From positions 1-64,000 of the forward strand of contig JAXDIE010000023.1 of NCBI GenBank assembly GCA_034664165.1: a DNA stretch of 64,000 nt. The letters run 5' to 3'. The stretch's first letter is position 1. Each line of letters begins with the position of its first letter. This document shows positions 1 through 8,245 of this stretch, one piece after another. The translations under genes and the position numbers were made by a program. A model generated the notes under the pieces. That model worked only from the letters and a program-made list of their open reading frames with translations, was not told the origin of the DNA and searched no databases. This DNA is from JACCVG01 sp034664165. Lineage in GTDB: Bacteria > Actinomycetota > Thermoleophilia > Solirubrobacterales > Thermoleophilaceae.

Positions 1-251
1 TTGCGTTCGTCGACGCGGACAAGGTCTCCTATCCCGCCTACTACGAGGAGCTGCTCGCGCGGCTGCGGCCAGGCGGGCTGATGATGCTCGACAACGTGCT
101 GCAGGGCGGCCGGGTTCTCGAGCCGGCGCCCGATGACGAATCCGCCTTGGCGCTCGCCTCTCTGAACGCCCGGATCGCGACCGACGACCAGGTCGACATA
201 ACGATGCTCGGCGTCGCCGACGGCATCACGCTGATTCGCAAGCGGAACTGA
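1..251 (+). CDS. SAM-dependent O-methyltransferase, C-terminal fragment
   Basis: This is an open frame entering from the left edge and stopping at TGA 249-251, with 82 residues visible. The segment AFVDADKVSYPAYYEELL, followed by LRPGGLMMLDNVLQGGRV, is typical of the C-terminal half of class I O-methyltransferases of the caffeoyl-CoA/catechol type (methyltransferase family 3). In that family the FVDADK aspartates bind the metal and the LDN segment follows the strand after it. The end, ITLIRKRN, is the usual last strand. The N-terminal SAM-binding part is outside the window, so the substrate cannot be inferred. Confidence 0.8.
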   Translation, partial: AFVDADKVSYPAYYEELLARLRPGGLMMLDNVLQGGRVLEPAPDDESALALASLNARIATDDQVDITMLGVADGITLIRKRN

Positions 252-415
252 GGGCGTCCCTTCACAACCCGGTAACACGCTGGTCACAACCGGCGGCGGG
301 GCCGAGCCTAGAGTCCGGTCGGTCGCCGGGCTCGCAGTTTGTCCCGGCGTTACGGTATAAAGCCTATTGTATTAATGGGCTTTGCCCCAAATCCGAGTGA
401 AGGGAGCAGTTCCGC

Positions 416-835
416 ATGAGCAAGTTGCGCATCTTCAGCGTCGCGCTCGCAGTCGTGGCCCTGGCCGTGGCGTTCGTCGTTCCGACGGCAGCCCAGGCCA
501 AGCGTTGCGCCGGCAAGCACGTCAGCAAGCAGTTCAAGGGCATGAACCACTCGAGCGCCGGCGACAAGATCGTCGGCACCAACCGCAACGACGTGATCGT
601 CGGCGGCAACGGCGCCGACAAGATCTGGGGCCGTGGCGGCCGCGATCGCCTCTGCGGCGGACGCAGCGGTGACAACCTGTACGGCGAGGGTGGACGCGAC
701 ATCCTCATCGGCAGCCCCGGTGACGATCGCATCCAGGGTGGCCAGCAGCAGGACATCATCAAGGGTGGAATCGGTAGCGCGGATCGTTGCTTCGGCGGCG
801 AGGGCGTTGACGTCATCACCGGCTGCGAGAACTAG
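416..835 (+). CDS. small secreted protein with RTX-like Gly/Asp repeats
   Basis: The protein has 139 aa. Residues 1-28 form a signal peptide (hydrophobic core ending AAQA). From about residue 45 there are tandem nonapeptide-like units such as GTNRNDVIVGGNGADKI, GGRDRLCGG and GEGGRDIL, the glycine/aspartate pattern of calcium-binding beta-roll repeats. Several cysteines, including the final TGCEN, suggest a disulfide-closed small roll. There is no enzymatic or toxin domain. A clear ribosome site (gaagggagc) precedes ATG 416. A paralogue with the same layout follows at 1026. The probable role is a small exported calcium-binding protein; its function is unknown. Confidence 0.8.
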   Translation: MSKLRIFSVALAVVALAVAFVVPTAAQAKRCAGKHVSKQFKGMNHSSAGDKIVGTNRNDVIVGGNGADKIWGRGGRDRLCGGRSGDNLYGEGGRDILIGSPGDDRIQGGQQQDIIKGGIGSADRCFGGEGVDVITGCEN

Positions 836-862
836 GTAGCAAGTCGGTAACCGCCGGCAATC

Positions 863-915
863 GACCGGCCGCACCCTCGGGTGCGGCCGGTCAGTCGGCT
901 TGAAAAGCCGTTTTT
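863..915 (+). terminator. double hairpin terminator after first repeat protein
   Basis: Two adjacent hairpins follow the stop at 835. The first pairs 863-876 perfectly with 879-892. The second pairs CGGCTT (896-901) with AAGCCG (905-910) and is followed directly by five Ts (911-915), the form of an intrinsic terminator. It separates the two tandem repeat-protein genes, so the second probably has its own promoter. Confidence 0.75.
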
Positions 916-1025
916 CGAGAGTTCTTCCCGGCCAGCCGCGTGCCAGTGGCCCTTCACTCTGTAGCAACATCCGCCCGGTTGGTGTACGCTCCACGGCGCA
1001 AGCTACCTAGTGAAGGGAGCAGTAC

Positions 1026-1457
1026 ATGGCTAAGTTCGGAACTCGCGTGCGCGCGCTGTCGCTCGCGCTCGTGGCTCTGGCCCTTGGCGTTGCTTTTGTC
1101 TTCCCGGTCGTCGCGGACGCAAACCGCTGCGCTGGCAAGAGGATCAGCAAGCCCCGTGTCCAGAACGGGCACGACCAGCGCATTGTCGGCACCAGCCGCA
1201 ATGACGTGATCGTCGGCAGCAACGGCGACGACGACATCATCGGCCTTGGTGGCCGTGACCGCCTGTGCGGCGGCCGTGGTGAGGACGACCTCATCGGCGG
1301 CGGCGGCCGGGACATCCTGCTTGGCAACCGTGGAGACGACAAGCTCCGCGGCGGCGAGCAGCAGGACATCCTCAAGGGTGGTGCAGGTGACGACTCCTGC
1401 GCCGGCGGCGAGGGCGTTGACGTTGTCTCCGGTTGCGAGGACGCTGGCAGCAGCTGA
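1026..1457 (+). CDS. small secreted protein with RTX-like Gly/Asp repeats (paralogue)
   Basis: The protein has 143 aa and is a tandem paralogue of the gene at 416. It has a signal peptide ending near VVADA at about residue 32, then the shared RCAGK start of the mature part, and repeats such as GTSRNDVIVGSNGDDDI and GGGGRDILLGNRGDDKL. The cysteines sit in the same places, including the C-terminal SGCED. The ribosome site (gtgaagggagcagt) is identical to that of the first copy, supporting recent duplication. It is predicted to be exported and to bind calcium through a beta-roll. No partner protease or type I secretion gene is nearby. Confidence 0.8.
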   Translation: MAKFGTRVRALSLALVALALGVAFVFPVVADANRCAGKRISKPRVQNGHDQRIVGTSRNDVIVGSNGDDDIIGLGGRDRLCGGRGEDDLIGGGGRDILLGNRGDDKLRGGEQQDILKGGAGDDSCAGGEGVDVVSGCEDAGSS

Positions 1458-1482
1458 GCCAGACTCTCCGTACCGTAGTTCT

Positions 1483-1514
1483 GAAGAGCGGGCCTTCGGG
1501 CCCGCTCTTCGTTT
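1483..1514 (+). terminator. intrinsic terminator after second repeat protein
   Basis: A perfect 12-bp stem, GAAGAGCGGGCC (1483-1494) with GGCCCGCTCTTC (1499-1510), has a TTCG tetraloop and is followed by GTTT. It lies 25 bases after the stop of the second repeat protein. It also faces the end of the minus-strand gene at 1526 and may act in both directions. Confidence 0.75.
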
Positions 1515-1525
1515 AATCACCTTGG

Positions 1526-2698
1526 TCAGGCGTCGACGACGCGGCTGAGGCCGGCGGCCGAGCAGCCGTCCTCGAGCTCGTCCAACCCGAAGGCCCCGAC
1601 GGGGCCCAGGGCGCCGGATCCCTTGAGCCCGCCGGCGGCCGCCTGCATCGCGGCCCAGGCCATGATCTCGCCGGTGAACGTGTAGCCGTTCACACCGCGC
1701 AGCACGACCCGGGAGAGCTCCCGCCCGGACGCGTCGTATGTGCGCGCCGTGATCAGCGACCCGGTGGCAGCGCGAGCCTCGGCGTCGGGCCCGCCGGTCG
1801 AGGTCTTGAAGCGGCTTGCGATGGCGTCGAACATCCGGTCGCTGCCGGGCAACCGGGCCACCCCCGCGTTGAGGAGCGAGGACGCCTGTACGGCACGCGA
1901 CAGCGGCCCGAACCACCCCAGGTAGGCGTTGACCTCCTGCAACTCGGGAAAGACCTGTGGAAGCCCCAGATGCTCGCTGCCCCCGACCGAGATACCCGGG
2001 TGGCTGGTCCCGTTCACGTCGAAGGCTCTCACCCGCGTCGCCGACCGTTCGGTCACCAGGCGCCCGCCACGCCATGCGAAGGACGGCATCGGGAGGACCC
2101 CCATCAGCGAGGCCATGGTCCCACCGCTTGCGCCGCCCATGCCGGCCAGAAGCCGGTCGAGTCCGCGCGGGCCCTTGCCGGGAGTCGCGGGCGCAACCGG
2201 CGGAGCGGAGAAGAAGTAGCCGGTGTCAACGCGAACCGCTCCGGGCCCGGCGTCGCGGAGCGCAAGGGCCCCCGCCAGGTTGCCGGGCACGAAGTCGTAG
2301 CCGAATGCGGTCATCAGGGCCGCCCCGGACGCCTGCGCCCGGGGCCCATGGTCTTCGAAGACGCTGCGGATGAAGGGAGGCTCGCCCGTCGAATCGATGT
2401 AGTGGGCGCCCGTGACGGCGGCTGCCTGCACGGCGGGGCCGCCCACCTTGACAAACGGGCCGACGGTGCTGACAAGCACGTCTCCCCTGTTGATCAGGGC
2501 CTCGACGCTCTCGGGGCGGGACATGTCCGCCTCCGCGATCTCGAGCTCCGAGCCGAGCTCGGCAGCAAGGGCTGCCAGCCGGGCGCCGCTGCGGCCGGCC
2601 AGCACCGGCTGGGCGCCACGGCGGACGAGAGCCTCCGACACCAGACGCCCGGTGTACCCGGTTGCGCCGAAAACCACGATTCGGCCCGTTGCCCCCAT
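1526..2698 (-). CDS. saccharopine dehydrogenase-like NAD(P)-binding oxidoreductase
   Basis: The protein has 390 aa from ATG 2698. The N-terminus, GRIVVFGATGYTGRLVSEAL, is a Rossmann nucleotide-binding motif (GxTGxxG). It is followed by LAGRSGARLAALAAELG and FVKVGGPAVQAAAVTGAHYIDSTGE, typical of the saccharopine dehydrogenase-like family that includes mycobacterial trans-acting enoyl reductases. Length fits that family (about 390-420 aa). An open frame continues upstream of ATG 2698, but it would run into the divergent gene and lacks family similarity, so the start before GATGYTG is preferred. It is divergent from the flavoprotein at 2757 with only 58 bases between. A role in lipid metabolism is inferred; the substrate is unknown. 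Confidence 0.8.
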   Translation of the reverse strand: MGATGRIVVFGATGYTGRLVSEALVRRGAQPVLAGRSGARLAALAAELGSELEIAEADMSRPESVEALINRGDVLVSTVGPFVKVGGPAVQAAAVTGAHYIDSTGEPPFIRSVFEDHGPRAQASGAALMTAFGYDFVPGNLAGALALRDAGPGAVRVDTGYFFSAPPVAPATPGKGPRGLDRLLAGMGGASGGTMASLMGVLPMPSFAWRGGRLVTERSATRVRAFDVNGTSHPGISVGGSEHLGLPQVFPELQEVNAYLGWFGPLSRAVQASSLLNAGVARLPGSDRMFDAIASRFKTSTGGPDAEARAATGSLITARTYDASGRELSRVVLRGVNGYTFTGEIMAWAAMQAAAGGLKGSGALGPVGAFGLDELEDGCSAAGLSRVVDA

Positions 2699-2756
2699 CG
2701 GCCGCGACTCTACCCGGAAGGAAACCGGGGCACAGCTTGCCGTAGGGTCCGCGCCG

Positions 2757-4412
2757 ATGGGCGAGACGCTTGTTCCGCACATGCGCTGGTGGGGTTGGGG
2801 AACCGACGGCCACGACGCACCGCTGCCTCCCGCGGCGGACGCCCTGCTGGGCGAGGAGCTCGGCACCGCTCCCGGGCGCCTGGTTCCAGCGCCGCTCGAG
2901 CGCGTAGCGCTCGAGGAGTCCCGGCTCGCCCCGCCCGCCCACGCGGAGCTGGCCGGCATCGTCGGCGACGACCACGTTAGGACGGACAGGCTCTCCCGGG
3001 TGACACACGCGGGCGGGCGGAGCTACCCGGATCTGGTCCGCCTGCGCGCCGGCCAGGCGGAGTTCGCCCCCGATGCCGTCGTGGAACCCGCCGACGGTGA
3101 TGAGGTGGCCGGCCTGCTGGCCGCGTGCGCGCGCCTGGGCGTGGCCGTTGTGCCCTTTGGCGGCGGCACCAGCGTGGTGGGTGGTGTCGAGGCTCTCCGC
3201 GGGCCGTTTGACTCGGTGGTCTCCGTCGACTTGCGCAGGCTCACCGGCGTCCTTTCGGCCGACCCCCACTCGCTGCTTGCCACCATCGCCGCCGGCACCC
3301 TTGGGCCCGCTGCCGAGGCCGAGCTGGGCGCACGCGGCCTGACACTGGGGCACTTCCCGCAAAGCTTCGAGTTCTCGACGGTGGGCGGTTGGGTGGCCAC
3401 GCGCTCGGCCGGCCAGTCATCCACCGGCTACGGCCGCATCGACGAGCTCGTGGTAGCGATGAAGGTTGCCACGCCGTCGGGCTGGGTCGAGTCGATCGCC
3501 GTGCCGGCCAGCGCCGCCGGGCCCGACCTGCGCGAGCTGCTGATCGGCTCGGAGGGCACCATGGGGATCATCACCGAGGCCACCTTCAGGGTGCGGCCGG
3601 CACCACGGGAGCGCCGCTACGAGGCATGGTCCTTTCGCACATGGGAGGCCGGGGCCGATGCCCTGCGCGAGCTCGAGCAGTCAGGCCATGCCCCCGACGT
3701 TGCCCGGCTCTCCGATGAGGACGAGACCCGGCTCTCCATGACGCTTTCGAGTGGCGTGGGCGCCAAGGCGCTCGCGCGCTACCTCGGCGCGCGCGGCCAT
3801 GCCGATGGGTGCCTTGCGATCACGGGCTTCGAGGGCGATCCGGAGGAGATCGCCTACCGGCGCTACCGCGCCCGCTCGATCCTGCGCGGCCATGGTGCGC
3901 TGGGCTTGGGAACCGCCCCCGCCGAGAAATGGGTGCAGGGGCGATTCCACGGCCCTTACCTACGGGACGAGCTGCTGGCCCGCGGGATCATGGTCGACAC
4001 CCTCGAGACGGCCACGACCTGGACCGGCGCGATGGGCCTCTACGAGGCGGTGCGATCGGCGATCCTTGGCGCGATCGGCGAGCGCGGCCATCGCGGGCGC
4101 GTGATGTGCCACATCTCGCACCTCTACCCCACTGGCTGCTCGCTCTACTTCACGTTCCTCACGCGCCAGGAACAGGGCACCGAGATGGAGCAGTGGCATG
4201 CGGTGAAGTCCGCAGCCGGCGATGCCATCGCGTCGGCCGGCGGCACCATCAGCCACCACCACGCCGTGGGGCGCGACCATGCTCCATGGCTCGGCCGCGA
4301 GGTCGGGGAACTTGGCCTGGACCTGATCCGGGCAGCCAAGGCCACGCTGGACCCGGAGGGAGTAATGAACCCGGGCAAGCTGGTAGACGGGGCGCCGCTT
4401 CCCGGCGCCTGA
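2757..4412 (+). CDS. alkyldihydroxyacetonephosphate synthase-like FAD-linked oxidase
   Basis: The protein has 551 aa from ATG 2757. It begins with the MRWWGWG segment typical of bacterial AGPS homologues. The PCMH-type FAD-binding domain shows VVPFGGGTSVVGGVEAL at about residues 125-145 and GHFPQSFEFSTVGGWVATR with SAGQSSTGYGRIDELV at about 200-235. The C-terminal cap carries SHLYPTGCSLYFTF and the histidine-rich SHHHAVGRDH loop that is active-site sequence in AGPS. In eukaryotes this enzyme swaps an acyl for an alkyl chain on DHAP to make ether lipids. In actinobacteria, relatives are often of unproven function, so 'AGPS-like' is the safe call. A SRPBCC gene follows 36 bases downstream. Confidence 0.85.
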   Translation: MGETLVPHMRWWGWGTDGHDAPLPPAADALLGEELGTAPGRLVPAPLERVALEESRLAPPAHAELAGIVGDDHVRTDRLSRVTHAGGRSYPDLVRLRAGQAEFAPDAVVEPADGDEVAGLLAACARLGVAVVPFGGGTSVVGGVEALRGPFDSVVSVDLRRLTGVLSADPHSLLATIAAGTLGPAAEAELGARGLTLGHFPQSFEFSTVGGWVATRSAGQSSTGYGRIDELVVAMKVATPSGWVESIAVPASAAGPDLRELLIGSEGTMGIITEATFRVRPAPRERRYEAWSFRTWEAGADALRELEQSGHAPDVARLSDEDETRLSMTLSSGVGAKALARYLGARGHADGCLAITGFEGDPEEIAYRRYRARSILRGHGALGLGTAPAEKWVQGRFHGPYLRDELLARGIMVDTLETATTWTGAMGLYEAVRSAILGAIGERGHRGRVMCHISHLYPTGCSLYFTFLTRQEQGTEMEQWHAVKSAAGDAIASAGGTISHHHAVGRDHAPWLGREVGELGLDLIRAAKATLDPEGVMNPGKLVDGAPLPGA

Positions 4413-4448
4413 GAGAACCAGGACAGACACTCAAACGGAGGAGAACAA

Positions 4449-4865
4449 ATGGGACGCGAACAGGTCGACGTGACACAGGAGTGGGCGGCGCCGGTCGAGA
4501 AGGTCTTCGACTACCTCGGCGAGCACGAGAACCTCAGCAAGGTCTTCGGCATCAAGGTCGAGCGGCTGCGGAGCGGCGATACGGACCGTAACGGCGTGGG
4601 CTCGGTTCGCAAGCTGGGCATCGGGCCGATCACCTTCGAGGAGACCGTGACGGACTACAAGGCCAACGAGCTCATCGAATACACGATCACCAAGGGCACG
4701 CCCCTGAAGGACCACCTGGGCACGATGCGCTTCAGCTCGACCCCGAGCGGCGGCAGCAGGCTCCACTACACGATCGCCATCGAAGGTCCGCCGATCATCA
4801 CGACCCTGGTCCGGATGCAGCTCCAGCGCTCGCTGTCGAGCGCGCTGCCCAAGATCCCGGTCTGA
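4449..4865 (+). CDS. SRPBCC (START/polyketide cyclase-like) lipid-binding family protein
   Basis: The protein has 138 aa. The pattern VTQEWAAPVEKVFDYLGEHENLSKVFG at the start and the amphipathic C-terminal helix after LHYTIAIEGPP match the helix-grip fold of the SRPBCC superfamily, which binds hydrophobic ligands. Length is typical for single-domain members. ATG 4449 is preceded by a strong ribosome site (ggaggag). It is probably co-transcribed with the AGPS-like gene. Its stop abuts the convergent cupredoxin gene at 4866. The ligand is unknown. Confidence 0.75.
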   Translation: MGREQVDVTQEWAAPVEKVFDYLGEHENLSKVFGIKVERLRSGDTDRNGVGSVRKLGIGPITFEETVTDYKANELIEYTITKGTPLKDHLGTMRFSSTPSGGSRLHYTIAIEGPPIITTLVRMQLQRSLSSALPKIPV

Positions 4866-5225
4866 TCAGCGAACGTGCAGGGTGCCCTTCATCCTCGGAT
4901 GGATGCTGCAGAAATAGCCGTATGTACCGCGCTTGAGGGCGCTCACGCCCGTCACGCTCGCGGACCCACCGAACGTGATGTCCTTGCTACGGAACACGGG
5001 GCGGTGCTTCTTGAGCTTGGTGGCCGTGACGTTGTGCGGCGCCAGATCGAAGTTCTGGAAGCTGAGGCCCCCGCCCCGCGAAATGGTCACGTTGGTGGTC
5101 GAATAGTTGCTGCCGGCGGAGCCGAGAGAAGCCAGAATGGTGCCGTTGGCGGCCAACGCCGGCGGGGCGAGCGCCGCCAGGGCCACAACGCCGATCATCA
5201 GGGGCGGGATCCGTCTCACAGCCAC
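4866..5225 (-). CDS. exported plastocyanin-like cupredoxin
   Basis: The protein has 119 aa, with a signal peptide at residues 1-25 (cut near ALAAN). The mature part has the small cupredoxin layout with all four expected type 1 copper ligands: His64 in the APHNVTA motif, then Cys106, His109 and Met112 in the YGYFCSIHPRMKGTL motif. This C-x2-H-x2-M spacing is that of amicyanin-like proteins. It should act outside the membrane as a one-electron carrier. No oxidase partner is adjacent. It is divergent from the thioesterase-like gene at 5243, 17 bases away. Confidence 0.85.
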   Translation of the reverse strand: MAVRRIPPLMIGVVALAALAPPALAANGTILASLGSAGSNYSTTNVTISRGGGLSFQNFDLAPHNVTATKLKKHRPVFRSKDITFGGSASVTGVSALKRGTYGYFCSIHPRMKGTLHVR

Positions 5226-5242
5226 CCAGGATATCCACGCTG

Positions 5243-6046
5243 ATGACCGAGCTCGACCGCGACACCGCTTTGAGGCCGCTCGGCGACGGCCGGTACGAGG
5301 GCGCGGTGGCCGAGGGGTGGAACACGCCGCGCGGGCCGCTCGGTGGATACGTCATGGCCATCCTGCTCCGGGGGCTGATCGAAGAGGTTGGCGATCCCGA
5401 GCGCCAAGTCCGCTCGCTGACGGTCAACTTCCTGCGATCGCCCGTGCCGGGGCCGGTCACGGTGAAGGCCGTGATCGAGCGCGTCGGGCGGTCGCTGACC
5501 ACGACGACGGGCAGGCTCGAACAGGACGGCAAGGCCATCGCCATCGCCATCGCGACCTTCTCCAAGCCCTGGCCCGGGAGCCCCGAGTTCTTCGCCAACC
5601 CCATGCCTGCGGTGGAGCCGGCGGACCCGGACGGCGATTCCACGCAGGGGCTCCCACCGGGCAAACGGCCGCCGTTCGCCGACCGCCTCCGCATGCAGGT
5701 GCGCTTCGGCGCTCCGCTGTTCAGCGGAGCCGACAGCTCCCAGGTGGGTGGATGGCTGGGACTGCGCGACCCGCATCCGCTGGATGCGCTGGCCGTGGCC
5801 CTGCTCACCGACGCCTGGTTTCCGGCGCCGTGGCCGCGACTGACGGAGCTCACTCCGGCTCCCACGATCGAGCTATCGGTGTACTTCCGCTGTCCCCTCC
5901 CACTGCCCGCGGGCCCGCTTCTGGGCCGGTTCACCTCACGCGAGGCGCGCGCGGGCTTCTTCGACGAGGACGGCGAGCTGTGGGCGCCTGACGGGACGCT
6001 CGTGGCGCAGTCGCGGCAGCTCGCGCTGCTGATTCCACCGCACTAG
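5243..6046 (+). CDS. acyl-CoA thioesterase-like double hotdog protein
   Basis: The protein has 267 aa. The N-terminal part, with NTPRGPLGGYVMAILLRG followed by SLTVNFLRSPVPGPV, is typical of TesB-like or 'thioesterase family' proteins with two hotdog domains. The length fits a tandem hotdog protein. The C-terminal half shows LSVYFRCPLP and SREARAGFFDEDGELWAPDGTLVAQSRQLAL, the usual second hotdog end. It probably hydrolyses acyl-CoA esters in the cytosol. It converges on the P450 gene at 6054 with 7 bases between stops. Confidence 0.8.
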   Translation: MTELDRDTALRPLGDGRYEGAVAEGWNTPRGPLGGYVMAILLRGLIEEVGDPERQVRSLTVNFLRSPVPGPVTVKAVIERVGRSLTTTTGRLEQDGKAIAIAIATFSKPWPGSPEFFANPMPAVEPADPDGDSTQGLPPGKRPPFADRLRMQVRFGAPLFSGADSSQVGGWLGLRDPHPLDALAVALLTDAWFPAPWPRLTELTPAPTIELSVYFRCPLPLPAGPLLGRFTSREARAGFFDEDGELWAPDGTLVAQSRQLALLIPPH

Positions 6047-6053
6047 TCCGCGC

Positions 6054-7463
6054 CTACGGGCGGCGTGCGCGCATCACCACGGTGGCCCCCTCCTTGGGGA
6101 TCATCGTGACGTTGCGATGCACCGCCCGTTCGGGCCTGGGGTCCGGCGCCACCAGGTCGACGCGGCGCATGACCGCCTCCATCACCACCCGCTGCTCCGC
6201 CATCGCCAGCGTCGCGCCCAGACAGCGCCTGATGCCGCCGCCGAAGGGGATCCATTCGTAGGTCCCCGGCTTGTGCCCGAGGAAACGCTCCAGGCGGAAC
6301 GTGTGCGGGTCGGGATAGAGGTCCTCTCGCTGGTGGAGCAGCAGGATGCTCATGGCAACCGGCGTGTCGGCCGGGACTGCGTACCTGCCCAGGCGCCACG
6401 GCACGGTGACCCGTCGCCCGATGATGGGGATCACCGGCCTGATCCGCATGCCCTCGATGATCGCGGCCTCCACGTGCTCGGCCGAATCCTCATCGCTGCG
6501 CACGGCGTCGCGCAGCCGCTCGTACGCCGCGGGCGTGCGCAGCATCCGCTCGAACGTCCACGCAAGGGAATTCGCCGTGGTCTCGTGCCCGGCCAGGACC
6601 AGGGTCAGCAGCTCATCGCGCAGGTGGCTGTCGGTGAGCGGCTCGCCATCCTCCGTGGTCGTGCGCAGCAGCATCGAGAGGATGTCCGACCCGGACTCGT
6701 AGGCCCCCGACGCACGGCGCTTGCGGATCACGGCATAGGTCGGCTTGTCGAGCAGCGTGATCCCGGCACGCGTGCCGGCGACCGGCTCGTCCCGGCCGAT
6801 GTTCAGCAGCTCGGAGACCTGTGCGACGGGCGTGGTCGAGAGCCTGACCAGCACCTTGATGGCGGCGCGGAGCGCGTACTCGGGGCTGCCCGGAGCGGGA
6901 CGGCCCTCGATGCCGAAGATGCCCGACATGATCACATCGAGGGTGATGGCCTGCATCCGCGGAGCCAGCTGGAACTCGCGACCGGTCTGCCAGCGGTTGA
7001 TCTCCCGCTCGGTCACATCGGAGATCATCGCCACGTAGCGCTCGACCGCATCGCCGTGGAACGGGGGCAGCAACAGCTTGCGCTGGCGCATGTGGTGGTC
7101 ACCGAGCGCCGTGAGGGTGGAGTTGGGGCCCACGATCGGGCGAAGCGGCGACTCGCCGGTCAGCGACGGGGCCAGGGCCGGCTGTGCCGTGAAGAGCGAT
7201 CGCACGTGATCCGGGTGGCTGGTGATTGCGGGGTTCCCCCGGATCATCCCGCGCAGCGTGAAGACGTCGCCCCCATACGCGCGGTCCCAGCGCCTGAGGA
7301 AGTCACCCTGGCGAAGGCTGAACTGCAGTGTCTGCATCAGCCGCGGGCGGGGAATCAGCGGCGGGGCCGGCAGCCGGACGTCCTGATCCTCCAGCGGGCC
7401 GGCGGGCGACGGCGGGACCTGGCCGATCCAGGGATTGGGCGGCGCCTGGGTGGTTGCGCTCAC
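6054..7463 (-). CDS. cytochrome P450
   Basis: The protein has 469 aa from GTG 7463, with a strong ribosome site (gaggagg). The I-helix oxygen-activation motif AGHETT is at 291-296, the K-helix ExxR at 337-340 (EGMR), and the heme loop FGGGIRRCLG at 407-416 with proximal Cys414. The proline-rich N-terminus has no membrane anchor, so it is a soluble class needing separate redox partners. It resembles the CYP110/CYP138-type group that often acts on fatty acids or terpenes, but the substrate is not known. It lies 58 bases downstream of the TetR gene at 7522, with an inverted repeat between them. Confidence 0.88.
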   Translation of the reverse strand: MSATTQAPPNPWIGQVPPSPAGPLEDQDVRLPAPPLIPRPRLMQTLQFSLRQGDFLRRWDRAYGGDVFTLRGMIRGNPAITSHPDHVRSLFTAQPALAPSLTGESPLRPIVGPNSTLTALGDHHMRQRKLLLPPFHGDAVERYVAMISDVTEREINRWQTGREFQLAPRMQAITLDVIMSGIFGIEGRPAPGSPEYALRAAIKVLVRLSTTPVAQVSELLNIGRDEPVAGTRAGITLLDKPTYAVIRKRRASGAYESGSDILSMLLRTTTEDGEPLTDSHLRDELLTLVLAGHETTANSLAWTFERMLRTPAAYERLRDAVRSDEDSAEHVEAAIIEGMRIRPVIPIIGRRVTVPWRLGRYAVPADTPVAMSILLLHQREDLYPDPHTFRLERFLGHKPGTYEWIPFGGGIRRCLGATLAMAEQRVVMEAVMRRVDLVAPDPRPERAVHRNVTMIPKEGATVVMRARRP

Positions 7464-7483
7464 GATCGCATCCTCCTCATCAA

Positions 7484-7514
7484 GTCATCAAGGAATGTGA
7501 CACCAACTGATGAC
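7484..7514 (-). promoter_or_regulatory. inverted repeat upstream of P450
   Basis: GTCATCA (7484-7490) and TGATGAC (7508-7514) form perfect 7-bp arms around a 17-base spacer. They lie just upstream of the P450 ribosome site and downstream of the TetR stop. This is a candidate operator for P450 control; a weak transcript-end structure is the alternative. Confidence 0.35.
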
Positions 7515-7521
7515 AAGGTTA

Positions 7522-8148
7522 TCACCGCCAGTTGGGCACGCCCACCACGATCATCGCGAGTTGCTTCTCTGCCGTCCGGATGACGTCCTGTTCGGCGGCG
7601 CCGCCCTCAGCCGGCACCTCCAGCAGATCTTCGACGATCAGGACCATCGCGTTCACGAAGAGGGCGGCCAGCGCCTGAAGGTCCTCCGTGCCCCAGTCCT
7701 TGAGAAACGGAAACCGCGCCAGGTCGGTGGCCAGCTCGGTGGAGACCAGCCGGATCTCGCCGCGGATGGCGTGGCGCAGGACGGCGTTCCCGCTGAACCG
7801 CTCGCGGGCGATGAACCGGAAGTGCGCGCGGCTCTCGTGGACGCTGCGCACCAGTGTCTCCACCGATCCCCGGATGACCTGCTCGGAGCGCAGCGTGTCT
7901 GCTCGCGCCGAGCGGAGCATCTGGCGGAGCGTGCGAAACGACTCGTCGACCAGCACCAGGCCGAGCTCGTCCATGCTCTCGAAGTGGCGGTAGAAGGCAG
8001 TCGGCACGACCCCCGCCGCGCGGGCCACCTCGCGCAGGCTCAATGCGCTGAAGCTGTTGCTCTCAAGAAGGCTGAGCGCTGCTCCCAGGAGTTCGTCCCT
8101 GGTCTGCTGCTTGCGCTCCTGCCGCGACTGTGAAGCACGTGTGTTCAC
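7522..8148 (-). CDS. FabR/DesT-like TetR family transcriptional regulator
   Basis: The protein has 208 aa from GTG 8148. The N-terminal helix-turn-helix reads SALSLREVARAAGVVPTAFY, followed by RHFESMDELGLVLVDES. This run is characteristic of FabR/DesT-type regulators, which in Proteobacteria sense unsaturated versus saturated acyl-CoA and control desaturation. The C-terminal ligand domain is of normal length. The gene is divergent from a reductase-desaturase pair (8246, 9352), the same partnership as Pseudomonas desT-desCB. It therefore probably represses the desaturase operon, and perhaps also the downstream P450. Confidence 0.85.
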   Translation of the reverse strand: MNTRASQSRQERKQQTRDELLGAALSLLESNSFSALSLREVARAAGVVPTAFYRHFESMDELGLVLVDESFRTLRQMLRSARADTLRSEQVIRGSVETLVRSVHESRAHFRFIARERFSGNAVLRHAIRGEIRLVSTELATDLARFPFLKDWGTEDLQALAALFVNAMVLIVEDLLEVPAEGGAAEQDVIRTAEKQLAMIVVGVPNWR

Positions 8149-8204
8149 AGATCTAGTGTGACGGAACTCACAGACATGAGGCTAACCAATCGGATTTCCT
8201 GGGT

Positions 8205-8226
8205 ACTGTGTGTACAGTCGTACACT
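8205..8226 (+). promoter_or_regulatory. candidate FabR/DesT-type operator before desaturase operon
   Basis: GTGTAC (8210-8215) and GTACAC (8220-8225) are perfect arms around AGTC. An overlapping palindrome, ACTGT-GTGT-ACAGT, spans 8205-8218. On the minus strand the core reads TGTACGACTGTACA, close in form to the TGnACAnnTGTnCA-like sites described for FabR/DesT regulators. It lies 20 bases upstream of the reductase start and between the divergent TetR and reductase genes. Confidence 0.55.
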
Positions 8227-8245
8227 GAAACTTCGAGAGGACAAG

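Noticed and set aside
550..830. Tandem repeats that could suggest a CRISPR array
   Set aside because: The periodicity is 27 bases in frame and encodes the calcium-type nonapeptides. There are no spacers and no cas genes.
416..1457. RTX toxin or hemolysin reading of the Gly/Asp repeat proteins
   Set aside because: They are only about 140 aa with a Sec-type signal and no toxin, protease or type I secretion genes nearby.
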